From: Ridgeia piscesae
Taxonomy: Eukaryota > Annelida > Polychaeta > Sabellida > Siboglinidae
Reading direction: 5' to 3'
Assembly (NCBI GenBank): GCA_025642075.2
Contig: JAODUO010000439.1
Span: forward strand, 408,501 to 472,500
DNA length: 64,000 bases
Position 1 is the stretch's first letter. The number at the start of each line of letters is the position of its first letter. Below the pieces are notes generated by a model. It did not search any database, was not told the DNA's origin, and saw nothing but the letters and a program-made list of their open reading frames with translations. Positions 25,039-36,400 of this stretch are shown one piece after another. The translations under genes and the position numbers were made by a program.

Positions 25039-25562
25039 TTTACACAAATAATTGACATACAAAGTGAACAAACAAATACAGATGTTCACATGACAAAACA
25101 GTTTCATGCAAATCATCCTAAATTACACACACACATACAATCAAACCAAACAATCTTTTCCATTAACTAGAATTGTGCATTTCTATTCTAAATGATGTTA
25201 CACATTTTTGGACCCAGAGGATGCTTATAAAGCAGCCAAACTTGGTTTCTTCTAATGTCCACACAGCAACTTTTATGCCAGGGTACAAAACAACAAATTT
25301 TAAGTTGCCATTTTCAGCAGGATATAAATGTGTTAGCAGAATTTTGATATTGTAGCATTTCAGCAGTCACATTACAAACTAATTTTGAAATTCCCTAAAC
25401 CAAATTTATCCTGCCATAGGAAGTTATGTAAGTATAAGAGGAATGTCCTGTTGTCCTGTAGGACTTCTATTTTGTGATGAGTATACAACTAGGACAGATG
25501 AGATGATTCTGGACGAAACAGGCTTCGATGACTTGGTGCGTGAATGATGTTTAGCTGCCACT

Positions 25563-25631
25563 TTATAACTCGTCTTTCTTGTCATCATCCATATCAAGGT
25601 CGCTGAGATCTATGTCCTCCATCTCAGGCAT
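25563..25631 (-). CDS. PDIA6: PDIA6 exon 12, acidic tail and KDEL
   Basis: Encodes an acidic segment ([17 protein letters not shown]) and KKDEL followed by TAA. KDEL is the ER retrieval signal recognised by the KDEL receptor. Confidence 0.97.
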   Translation of the reverse strand: MPEMEDIDLSDLDMDDDKKDEL

Positions 25632-28600
25632 CTGCAGAAACAGAAGTGTCACAAGTGTTGCTGATGTCCACACATGAAGAGTTTCAAAACACTGACAAAT
25701 ACCATTTCTGCATTGAACAGGGACAAAATTAGCCTAACATGTTGAGTAAGTACACTTCTAATTTATACCCATGACATATCCTGTTAACAGCGTGCACTAA
25801 CATGTTTGTTTTGTAAATGTGATATAATGTGTTGCATTTTTAGCCATAAAAACATGTCAAATGTAGAATATTGCCTGAAAACATGTCAATCCTTTACTCC
25901 TTCATACTTGGCAGGGAATTTCACCTTCTGCCCTTATATAAACTCTACACCCACTACTCCCAACTGACCATCCCACATTCTACCTGTATATGGGCACTAC
26001 ACCCACCTGACCATCACACACTCAACTCTTACATGGATGTTATATCCAGCTGACCATCCCATATTTGACATACTATGGACTGTATACTCGCTTGACCATT
26101 CAATGTTTTATCCATTGAAGGACATTACACTCACCTGACCATCTTTGCCATCCCATGCGTCAATCTTGAGTACCTTTGGCATCTGGGAGAGAGGTGCAGT
26201 GGACCCACGACCAACAGCCAGCTCCCTGAAGGTCAACAACAAGTGTTAAACACATGTATAACACAACTCACTGCAGTACTGTGCATAATCATTTTTTATC
26301 ACAACAATAATAATGTGTTAATATCACAATGATGGCATGCCCATCCACTTTTAGTATAATATTTTAAAGAAATGTAACAATCTAGAAATAAAAACATGTT
26401 ATTATAACAAATGAATTAGCTATATACCTACATTATCACATAATAGTAACCTGTGTTCAGTGTTAATTATGCAAGTTGCCAAGGCAACAGCAAATGTATC
26501 CAGCATTATTTCATGTGGCGTCACATACTAACTTAATTTTGTTTAGTAATAAATTGTCCAATATCTCCACAATTACCAAGATACACTAGAAAATTGTATA
26601 TTACTGAAACATAGCTATTGGGTGTAATAACACGGGATGTAAGAGACAAGCAGAAAAAAATATATAATCCCATTCTGATACATAGGTTTATCAGCCTATG
26701 AATATAACTGTCAACAGATTCAACTGTTCCCTATGTCAAGAGACCTCTGTAATTCTCACCGAATTAATTTTAATGCATTATGCGTTCAGAAACCACAATT
26801 GTCTTATAGTGTAATTAAAATGAAGTATGTCTTGGTTTGTAGTAATACCTTACCTCAGAAAATCGTTGATGCCTTTCTCACTAAATGACCCCTTCAATGT
26901 AGCATATTTCATTTTTCTTGAATTGATAGCGACCATTGCCTGCAATAGTAAAAGTATCATCTTTTCTCAGTGTTTGTTACGTGATGAATACAAGTCAAAG
27001 TCATGTCACACTTCTACAACTGATGTTTATTTATCAACAAAAAGTTAATTATGAGAGGACAGTACAACCTAGAGAAATACTTATCATCTGTTATCACAAT
27101 TATACTTTTTACAATCTGACTAAATACCATTGTTTTGTAGGATGTTGGACAAATTTCCATGCTTAAATTTTGTTTTCATCTACAACTTTTACAGACATTT
27201 CTATACAATCTGGAATAGCATCAGATTTGGATAATTCAAATTACACACGCAACCCTACCAATATGGTGTCAGGGCATGTTGGAGCAGATCATTAAAGACG
27301 TATGGTCATTCATAGTGTTACTAGTGTACTGACCGGGTAACCGAAGCCACCAACTCCAACTGCTGTCTCTACATCTGGCTGTGTCAAGGCTTCCATCCAC
27401 ACCCAACTGAAAACACAAGCAGCTGTGTCAAATCTACTGACCCAGTCAAATTTAAACTTTACTAAGACCAGCAATAAATCTTGCAGATGATCCCAACATG
27501 AAACAGCACATCTGATAAGTACCACAAAGTTCAATGTATTGAGGGACTTGTGTGTAATTTGCATGTATTTTTAGTATCAAGACATCTTTTCTGATCCCAG
27601 TTCACTGTGCTAAGAAAAGCATGCTAATGTTATGGTAGCATGGCTCACTCACTCGTAATTCACACTTAAAACCCTACCTATCAAGTCTAATCTCACTACA
27701 TGCCTGACTTCATAAACCCCCAAAACTGCATTAATTCCACCTTACTAACAAAGTTTACATGTGAAAATATCCATTACACACTAAACACTGTAAAGTACCT
27801 GTGTACTGTAAATAAATACAACAATATTCCACAACAAAATTACATTAAAATCCCCTAATCACAGAAAACTCCTCCTGGTGTTCATAACAAGCGACTCACC
27901 CCCAGGTGCGCTTCTTGTACTTCTCGCCGAGGGTACGGAGGGTGGTGAGATAGTTGTTGCGGCACTCTGACTGGCAGTCGAGGATGTTTGGGAGGAAGGA
28001 GATGATGCACAGCTGGTGGTCATCACACGCTCCCTTCAGCACTGACTCCTCTGTCAACTGCACACACGGACATACGGTCAGTCCAAACACACTGCGTCAT
28101 GCTGCTCATACATACATTTTAATAAATTATAACTAATAAAATATTTTTGAAACTGCCCAGGTATGCCATGGATCTTGTATAAGGTCAGTGACAGTATCTC
28201 CCTAAACAAGGTGCTCATGGCACTTACTCCACTGGCTGACCAAGTGTTTTAAACTTCAAGTAGGACGGGTGGAATGTAAAATTTGTTTGTCTTTGTAGCT
28301 GCTCAGTTCTCCAAATCAAATTTGTCATAAAATTTGAACAAAGTGCGTGTACCTGGACAACCTCTGGCGGGTCAACATTCTCAGCCAGTTTGTCGAGTGC
28401 GAATGATACAATGTCAGATGATGTCCTGCCACCTTCATAATCTTCTGCACCGTCCTTCTTCCCAGACGGGAACATTTTTATTGTCGGGAAACCACGGATC
28501 TGGAAAATTACACAACCGTTTACTGTAAATACAGGCACTAGCTGGCCTCAACCCATCAGCAAGAAACCAAGCGTAATATTTTATTTCTGATGGCGTCAAT

Positions 28601-31600
28601 TACAGCATTGCATTTTGTCATCCAACATTTGTTTAGCTGGGGGGAGGGGGAGAATCTGCGACACTGATGGTACTCTCTTCCACTTGCAACAAGGAACGGC
28701 GTGGTATGGGAAGGATTTAATTTACTCTACACAAGTTCGAGCCCTGTGCATGCCTGACATGGTCATACAAGTATTTATAACTGTTTATTGGTAATTGCTA
28801 CAATAAAACATCCAACACATGAGAAGTTTATATATTGACATATTTCAGATAAAACAAGTTGAATCAGCACGCATCTACTCACCCCATATCTTCCGGCCAT
28901 GACAGTGTGGACAGTGGCATCGAGGGCACCCAACTTTACCTTGCCCTTCAGTTCTGATGCAGCCCGCGCCCACTCCGGTGCAAGATTCTTGCAGTGTCCA
29001 CACCACGGAGCAAAGAACTCAACAAGCCACAAGTCGTTACTTTCCAGAACAAGTTCATTGAAGTTTGAGTCTGTCAATTCAACGACATCCTTCTCATCTC
29101 CAGTCTGAAATGCAAGGCACTTAGATAGATATTGCATGGACATGGATATCTACAGTACCAAGATTTCTTAGATATCCAGAAGTGCAAATATATATCTGAA
29201 TCATGTTGGCCCAATAGAGCTATTGACATCCAAATCGTACATTCATCAGTCCTTTATTGAACTGTTCAAGTTCATATCACACTTTGATAATCTTCATGTG
29301 AAAACAGTTCCAAGAATATTGTAGCCAGAATTTGTTGATCCTTGGTCAGGTCCCAAAGATCTAGGAAGCACTGAAGTGTTGGCCCTCATTCAATCTGTTT
29401 CGTGAGAACAAAGCTCAGTGGGTGAGTCTGTTCTCCTGTGATCTGCTTATTTCGCCTACTTATAATAACAGTCAGGACCTCTATCTCATTCTTCCATGAT
29501 TCCTGGAGAGGTTGGATCACATTACTGTCCATGAATCTCCACCTACCTCTCCCTCTGCTGACTGTTGCCCAGAGCCCTTTCAACATATTTCTAGACTCTT
29601 TCTTCATGCTAATCTCATCTCATAAATACCCCATGGTCCTATTTTCTCAAAATCCTGGTGTTTCTAGCATTACAAAAATTAAAAATCCCCAACTCAAATA
29701 TACACATAATACTGGTACTAATTTGTATGACAAGCAACTGTATTTACCTTTATTATAACAATATTAATATCAAGATATTTCAGAGACAACAAACACCTTG
29801 ATTAATACCTACTATACAAAACCAGAATTGATACTTTCTCACCAAATCTAAAGTGTTCACTGCAGTAGTTTACAATGTGTCTTCAACAACTGACAAAGAT
29901 TTGAACCTACTATCTACTGAATACACACATCTGTAAAGAACCTGAACGTACCGTCTTGCGGCCACCACCGCCGCCACCACTACTTCTGCCACCACCACTG
30001 CTGCCACCCCGGCCAGACAGACGTTCACTGACAATGGCCCTCAACTGGGACATGGCACTGTCCACCAACGCCTGGGCTGAACGGGCACCTAGCAACAAAC
30101 AACCAAACCATGGATCAAGTCTGACAAGTTTTTGCATCTGGGAATGCTGCAAGAAATTATACCTAGTCTATTGGATGAACGTAGTGTTGTCAGTTAGTCA
30201 ATTATGTATAAGCAAACACTAGCATGAACTGTAATGTTACCTTGTAGTACAAAAATGTAGTTTGAACAACATTTCTGGACTTCCCCTCCTACTATACAGT
30301 TGACAAACACAAAGTAGCTGAGTAAGTAATGTACTGACCTTAAAAGTCAATACACATAAATTACTAGCACATAAAAAGATACATGGCATTTTGTCACCCA
30401 TACAATGCAACCACCTACAACTTCATCACTGATTTACTCACCATTATAATCCTGAGGACTGTTCTTGTTTGAGGCAAATATCTTGATGGTCGGGAAGCCG
30501 CGTACATTGTATGGCTGTCCGACGGAACTATGCTCATCCATGTTGACTGCACCAACCTTCACTATTCCCTGCAAACATACACAAAATGATTGCATGTAAT
30601 CTAACTGTAGTATAAGAAACCAATTACGTTACATTCTTATTGTAACAAATTTCTCAATGAAATAATTTTACTTTTTGACAAAACCTTCACATAACATGAA
30701 GGCAATGGACCAGTGAATAATATAAATATTTATAATAAGCCGATGACAAATTTATAATCAAATTATAGAATGCAATGATATCACTCGGTAAACTAAATCC
30801 AGAAACTATATAACGTCAATCTTGACTACCTTCAAAGAATACTGGAAACTGTAAATATCGATATGATTTGTTTGAAATTATTATGTGAACACAATCATAA
30901 TTTGGAAATTATGATTTTAAGAAGAAAAAAAGGTATATTAGGTATTATCAATAGAATTACAGAAACATGTACCTTGAGAGCTGTTGCTGCCTTCTTCCAC
31001 TCCGGGGCCAGACTCTGACAATGTCCACACCTGCCAGATAACAGATTATTGGCTTACTATTACAGTGTATTGTTATTATAAAACACAAATCACAAGGGTC
31101 ATTGCGTGTCAAATCAATCACTTCCAGGATATTTTTACATCACATATCCCCAGACTGCAAATTATATAACAAAACTAAACTATCAGTGTATTATTGAAGC
31201 TACAGGTCACTGAATTTTGGCCTGAATCACATACTGACCATTACATTAATGTTCATAACTCTGCTTCTAATAAAGCTTAAAAGTCGCTAAATATGTGCAC
31301 ATGTACATTATACAATATAATACTAATTATATAAATATTAAAAAGTAATACAATTGCATACCATAATATTGTACTGAGGCAGAGTTTGCTTATCCATCAC
31401 CAGAATGTAGTTTCACATTAGCTGTGCAGACATATAATTCAGAACATGACTTGTGCACTATCTGTATGCCTGTACGCATTACTCAACAACTGATGATTCT
31501 CAACACAATGTGGACATTCTTACCATGGTGCATAGAATTCTATAAGCCACAGATCTTGACTTTGTATGACCTCATTGTTGAAACTTGCTTGTGTCAACTG

Positions 31601-32966
31601 GATTACATCATCAGAACTGCTGTACATGGCCGACGCCGCAGCAATGCACAAGGTGATACCTGACGATATAAACATATTTCCTAAATAAATAACAAGCTTT
31701 GGTTTTCAGTTGAATCCGTGAGTCCAAGATGCCTTGTCTCATCAATATTATAATATACTGACTCCTTATAATTTTACGTCCCTAGATAGGAACCTGTGTG
31801 ACTACCTAATTTTAAAAGATGACATTTCCAGTGTTAAAGGTAATCGATATTAACAATCCATCAATGTGCATCAATGCTGCCACCTTGTGACCTGTATCAT
31901 CTTTAATCTGCAACAAGCTTGCCACTAGATTAACTAACCACATTAATGATTAGTATAAAAAAATCAGATGGATCAGTATCGATTAGATTGCTCAAATAAC
32001 ACTGGTTTATGATTGAAAAATGCTAAACTGGAAAATAATGACTGTGATTGGTGTGAATGGCTTCCATGCAATCCAATCACATGCTAAAAAATACACTTCT
32101 GAATAATTCAAGTCTGGCAAAAAATTATTATTTATACTTGTTGACAACACATGAATGATGCCAAACACAACACAGGGAGTTGTGGAGCTACCATGATATG
32201 ATGGAGCGCTTCACATCATGTCACCAAAGCGTGTGACTGTGAGGGTAGGGTGTGTGATTCGTCAGTTACAAGTCTGATCTGCATGGATTGCGATCAATAA
32301 AGACAAGTAATCAGTGAGTTTTGCTGATGTGCTAACTTAAAGAAAGAAAAAACCTTTAGCCTTTACATCTTATTCACGGTCTGGTACAATGACATACAAT
32401 GATCAACAGTCAACACATCTGGCATCTGTTCATTCAAACAACATTTTTAATAAATACAGATCGCTCAAGAATCTGTTCTGAGTCTGTGACTGGACGTGAT
32501 GAATTCATCCACTGGCACTGTAGTCTGTAATTAATGCTGTGGTCAGTGACATTTTAATTTAAATGCATCTAACACTGTCTAAACTTAAGTACTGTTTTTT
32601 TTATACAGCCCACACAGGGATTACAGCTAAGTGAACTGAGGCAATGTAGAATGGACGAATGTGTCCAGAACTTGGAAAAAACAAGCTCTGCTTTCAAAAC
32701 TGCAATACCAGACACTGTACTTCGAACTATTGTGTCAGCTAACAGTCATTCTTAATCTTATCAGCGCGCCTGAGTTTATTTTAACAGATCAGATTACAAT
32801 TTTATACAATCAGTAAATCGCACTGTCACCGCGATGCCGGACAGGGAAACCCCTGCTTCAATTTAGAAACAGTTAATTTATTGTTGCACCCGCATGGTAA
32901 TTTCGTACGGGTCCAGTGCATAAGTGCAGTTAACTAACACAGTTTCTTACCAAGTAGGAGCTTCAT
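25563..32966 (-). CDS. PDIA6: Protein disulfide-isomerase A6 (P5)
   Basis: An ER-lumenal thiol-disulfide oxidoreductase that forms and rearranges disulfides in secretory proteins and, in vertebrates, tunes the IRE1/PERK unfolded-protein response. Twelve exons give 1320 nt, 439 residues (human: 440), with every phase closing. Order: signal peptide ([16 protein letters not shown]), thioredoxin domain a0 with CGHC at 52-55, Gly-rich linker (residues about 130-158), thioredoxin domain a with CGHC at 193-196, redox-inactive b domain (about 285-415), acidic tail and a C-terminal KDEL retrieval signal. GFPTIK, the cis-proline loop, is present in both active domains. Divergent neighbour INTS9 starts 467 bp away. 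Confidence 0.97.
25922..26142. repeat. Diverged 43-bp tandem repeat at the PDIA6 exon 11 donor
   Basis: TGACCAT (minus strand ATGGTCA) starts at 25965, 26008, 26051, 26093 and 26136, spacings of 43, 43, 42 and 43 bp; the last is inside exon 11. On the minus strand the units repeat the exon end plus donor: GGTCAG|GTGAGTGTAATG (native), then GGTCAAGCGAGTATA, GGTCAGCTGGATATA, GGTCAGGTGGGTGTA and GGTCAGTTGGGAGTA. Only one copy keeps a GT donor. A sixth, weaker unit may start near 25922. Confidence 0.85.
26135..26225 (-). CDS. PDIA6: PDIA6 exon 11, end of b domain
   Basis: Encodes [14 protein letters not shown] then [16 protein letters not shown]. The exon end and donor (GATGGTCAG|GTGAGTGTA) recur in diverged form every 43 bp down the intron; see the repeat at 25922-26142. 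Confidence 0.95.
26854..26939 (-). CDS. PDIA6: PDIA6 exon 10, b domain
   Basis: Encodes [20 protein letters not shown] and [31 protein letters not shown] matches human P5 closely. Donor CTGAG|GTAAGG. Confidence 0.95.
27334..27406 (-). CDS. PDIA6: PDIA6 exon 9, b domain
   Basis: Encodes [20 protein letters not shown] then FGYP, matching W.W.EA..Q.....GVGGFGYP of the family. Acceptor TTTTCAG, donor TACCCG|GTCAGT. Confidence 0.94.
27900..28057 (-). CDS. PDIA6: PDIA6 exon 8, b domain
   Basis: Encodes [40 protein letters not shown] and [16 protein letters not shown]...LP.ILD....CR is the conserved start of the P5 b domain. Donor TGGGG|GTGAGT. Confidence 0.95.
28353..28499 (-). CDS. PDIA6: PDIA6 exon 7, end of second thioredoxin domain
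   Basis: Encodes [20 protein letters not shown] then [20 protein letters not shown] and PPEVVQ. Carries the second cis-Pro loop. Acceptor TTTCCAG, donor GTCCAG|GTACAC. Confidence 0.95.
28883..29104 (-). CDS. PDIA6: PDIA6 exon 6, second thioredoxin domain with CGHC
   Basis: Encodes [40 protein letters not shown] and [20 protein letters not shown]. Holds the second CGHC. 74 codons, phase 0 both sides; donor TATGGG|GTGAGT. Confidence 0.96.
29952..30088 (-). CDS. PDIA6: PDIA6 exon 5, helix and Gly/Ser-rich linker
   Basis: Encodes [28 protein letters not shown] and a Gly/Ser run ending RKT. The low-complexity linker separates the two catalytic thioredoxin domains; P5 proteins have a similar SGG linker. 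Confidence 0.93.
30442..30568 (-). CDS. PDIA6: PDIA6 exon 4, rest of thioredoxin a0
   Basis: Encodes [40 protein letters not shown] and YN. RGFPTIK contains the cis-Pro loop opposite the active site. Donor AATG|GTGAGT. Confidence 0.95.
30973..31030 (-). CDS. PDIA6: PDIA6 exon 3, first CGHC active site
   Basis: Encodes (W)[19 protein letters not shown]: the redox-active CGHC and the following helix. Acceptor TGGCAG, donor CTCAAG|GTACAT. Confidence 0.95.
31524..31659 (-). CDS. PDIA6: PDIA6 exon 2, signal peptide end and thioredoxin a0 start
   Basis: Encodes [20 protein letters not shown], then [20 protein letters not shown] and EFYAPW. Donor CCATG|GTAAGA splits the Trp codon before the CGHC site, a typical PDI intron position. 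Confidence 0.95.
31660..32950. other. PDIA6 intron 1
   Basis: AT-rich intron; I see no repeat family, RNA gene or coding exon in it. Confidence 0.6.
32951..32966 (-). CDS. PDIA6: PDIA6 exon 1, start codon and five codons
   Basis: ATG in context CAAGATGA (purine at -3), encoding MKLLL plus the first base of the next codon; donor CTTG|GTAAGA. Begins the signal peptide. Confidence 0.88.
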
Positions 32967-33061
32967 CTTGACGCACGTTTCGCCCAGATGTCAAACAAGA
33001 AGTGAAGCCAAACTAACCCTAGGCAAACAAGTCTTCTAGCCGCTACACGTTGTTCGTCTTA

Positions 33062-33080
33062 TGTGGCTCTCGCTGATTGG
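33062..33080 (-). promoter_or_regulatory. ERSE-like element upstream of PDIA6
   Basis: On the minus strand, in PDIA6 sense: CCAAT-CAGCGAGAG-CCACA. The endoplasmic-reticulum stress element is CCAAT-N9-CCACG; spacing is exact and only the last base differs. It is about 100 bp from the PDIA6 ATG, where ERSEs of ER chaperone genes usually sit. NF-Y would bind CCAAT and ATF6 the CCAC half. Confidence 0.55.
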
Positions 33081-33091
33081 ATATTTAATGA

Positions 33092-33103
33092 TGACGTCGA
33101 CGT
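33092..33103. promoter_or_regulatory. CRE/ATF6-like double ACGT site
   Basis: TGACGTCGACGT holds two overlapping bZIP cores (TGACGTC and GACGT), 12 bp from the CCAAT box of the ERSE-like element. Possible ATF6/XBP1/CREB site. Confidence 0.4.
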
Positions 33104-33433
33104 AATAAATTTCCGGAATCCCCGAGCTTGGAAAACAAATCGGTTGAGCGCCAGTTTTAAAAACAATTGATTCAACGAGCCCTTTGTCATTATTATTTGT
33201 CATACATGAATTATTATGAAATTCCACTCATGTCACTGTCATATGGGGCAAATTAACTAAGCTAAAAGCGGGTAATGGACCTTATATGCGAGTAAATTCC
33301 GGTATTTCTGTATTATCGCTCAATCTGCACATTTACAAAAGCCAAAACAAACGGCCAACACTACTAAGTTTTTGTCGATAGAAATGTGGCAGTAATCCCT
33401 CAACGACATTTCATCTTCTGATAGGAAATAACC

Positions 33434-33442
33434 ATGCGTCTG
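33434..33442 (+). CDS. INTS9: INTS9 exon 1, three codons
   Basis: ATG CGT CTG (MRL) directly before GTAAGTTT. It joins exon 2 (YCLSAHP) to give MRLYCLSAHP, equivalent to MKLYCLSGHP in human. Context AACCATGC has purine at -3. Chosen because exon 2 has no in-frame ATG matching the N-terminus and this site supplies the missing residues in phase 0. Confidence 0.85.
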
Positions 33443-36400
33443 GTAAGTTTGGACGTTAAGACTGGTTAAAACAATACAGCTCCTCAGACTTTGCCTTGGC
33501 AAGTTTTCTCACTGCAAGATCAGTAGACTCGGACTAATACAGTAATTTACTCGAATAGCTGACAGCATCATACCCTGATACATAGGGTTAGCCACTGACT
33601 AAAAATAAATGTGACGTGGGTATGGCTTGTGCTTTATGTCTACAATATTTCACTTATCAGCATATTTTCCTTGTTAATAGATGTTCATCAAATTTTTATT
33701 GTGTGTACGCACACAGCTGATATATGTATTGAAATCTACTTTGGACAGTTTACTAGTTATGTTGTAATCCTGGCGCGTCCAAACATGCATGCCTTAATTA
33801 ACTGCTGGAAGAACGTTAGAATAGTCGTGGCTTTGTATTTACCACATGTCTAGACAAGCCTAGTTGAACTGAATTTCTTGAAGAGCTGCATCATGAATAC
33901 ATTTAGAACTAGTTCTTGCATGTTCTAGAATATATAATGTTAACTATAGAATTAAATATTGGCCAGCTGCACTGATTTGTATCAGGGAAAACTAATGTTT
34001 CTAAGAGGTGTGTACATTGAATATAATATTTATATACAATTAAGTCTTTCTTTTTTAATATGCAAAACTGATTTTGTGCCTTTCATCCAACTTTCAGATG
34101 TGTATCTTCCAGGACTGGGGTCAATTCCATTCTTTCAATTCCAATTCACTGCAATTCCTTTTATTCATTTGCAATTCAATTGCAATTTAATTTCTTTCAA
34201 TTCCAGTTCAGTTTCTTTCAATTCAATTTTGTTTCAGTTCCAATTCTATCTGTGATCATTCAATTCCAATTCCCGCTCCAATTCACATAACAAAAGTTAA
34301 CCATAAAATGATATGCTTAATGTGCATACAGTAGGGGTGATACAACGTGTTATGTATTTATATAAGTATATAATCATTACATAACATACACACGTAATGA
34401 CCAAAAGAATTAATTCAGTGACATTTTATTGCATTGCATTTTATTCCAGGTATCACTGGATTCACTGCATAATTGAAATGTCTGAGTTCTACAGAGTCTG
34501 CTCTCGTTCCAGCATCACCTACTTAACAATAATTTTTTTTAAACACTAGGTCAGCACCTTAAAATGGTTTTGACTTTTGACTCACTGACACATAGCATAA
34601 TGAATCATGCAGAAATAAGATAAACAATAAATTCAAAATATTTCAATACATCAAACAGTGTTAAATGTCAATACAGGCAAAGTGTTACCAACTGATAGAA
34701 TAGCTAGGAAGAACATATAAAAACCACTGAATGGCTACCGGAGAGTACTGGCTCGATAAAACATAATAATACAGTTTTATGACATTTATATGGTTGTCAC
34801 ATTCTGGTTATAATCTACAAGTGTTGTCTATCTTCACTGGGCTTATGTTTGCACTGGTAATCTTTGAACTTAACTGATTACACTTTGGACTGTTTGGAAA
34901 TATCCTGGCTTCACTCCTGGTACTTGGGTAGTCCTAATAATTATTTGCTTAGCATGTGACACTGGAAAAATCTGATTGTTATCTGGGCAATTTCAATGGT
35001 TCTTCGAAGCAGTCTCCAGCCTGCACTCATTCACACAAGGCTAATTGATTTCCCATTCATCAGTTTCATCCGCTGATTAATTGCTGGGTAATGTTTGACA
35101 AGCAGCTTCTTTGTCCAACTTTTCTTGATCAATAAACATCATTGCCTGCACAGCAATACTCCCAACTGTGTAAAATATCCTTCGCAGCATCACAAAAAAG
35201 TCCTTCGCAGTATCACAAAAACTTTCAATTCCAATTCCTGCTCCAATTCCAGAATTGGAATTGAAATGATCAATTCCAATTCTTTTTGAATTGACCCCGC
35301 CCTGGTATCCCCTGTTATTTCAGTTATAATATTAATATAAGATATTTGGTAGGATAAAAAATACTCCTCCACAGGCACTGTGTTAGTTTTTTAGAAATAG
35401 TTATGTTTACAATTGTGTGCATCTGAAAGATGTATGTAGATTAATTGAAGGGAATCAATTATTGGTCTTCCCTTATACGAATCATCAGCATCAAGATTGG
35501 TATATTTAATGTAGCCTTGCATGAGATCTACCAAAGAGCAAAGAGTTGTACGGATACAACTTGACCACTGTCCATTGCTCATGACCACTGTTTGTTGATT
35601 GCACTGATTACTAACCACTGCACTTGACCACTGTCTGTCCACATGACATCTCTGTCCGTTGCACGTGACTAGTGTTTTTTCCACTTACTACTGTCCAGTG
35701 ACCACTGCCCTTGATCACTGTCTACTGCACTTAATCATTGTCCATTGCCTTTGACTACTGTTCATTGCAGTATTGCCTGTCTGCCCACCCGAGTCGACCA
35801 TGCTTCATTCTCAAGTTCAAGAGCACCACCATCATGCTGGATGCGGGGCTGGACGTGTCACCCTTGATGAATTTTGTGCCTCTTCCTCTTGTGCAAGGGT
35901 AAGAGACAACCTCATTAACTTGCAAAGTTACCCTAACCCCCAGTATGTGCTATTTTCTTGTGATTTTTTACAGTCCAAAATTGCTATTGCCACCAATTAT
36001 GCCACCTGTTATGGTGTTGTCTCCACCTGTTATGGTATCTGCTACCTTCTCGCACTCACAGTTATTTACCCTGCCCTTAAGATCTCAGGTAAATGCTATT
36101 TTTACTTTTTGGTTTCTCCTACACCTAGTTTTTTTATGTCCAAGCCCTATTTGTCAGTTTCTCCTCAGTTGTCCAGCCCAGGGTTGGGTCCAAATACACA
36201 TCTTGGGATCAAATGCAACTCAGCCAATTCAGATACAAATACATTGCTTTTCTAGATTTCAATACAAATAAAAAAATTATATTAAAAACACTGCCATTTT
36301 TTATTCAAATATGATTCAAATACATTTGCCATTTAACAAATTTGATTCAAATACATGGACTGTGTTTCCATTATAGTTCAAGTGTATCACAGTGGGTGCC

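Larger units (their letters stand above)
32967..33433. promoter_or_regulatory. Divergent PDIA6/INTS9 promoter region
   Basis: 467 bp separate the two start codons, so both 5' UTRs and core promoters must fit here. There is no clear TATA box. CpGs are more frequent than in the surrounding introns. It contains the ERSE-like site (33062-33080) and a CRE/ATF6-like cluster (33092-33103). Confidence 0.75.
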
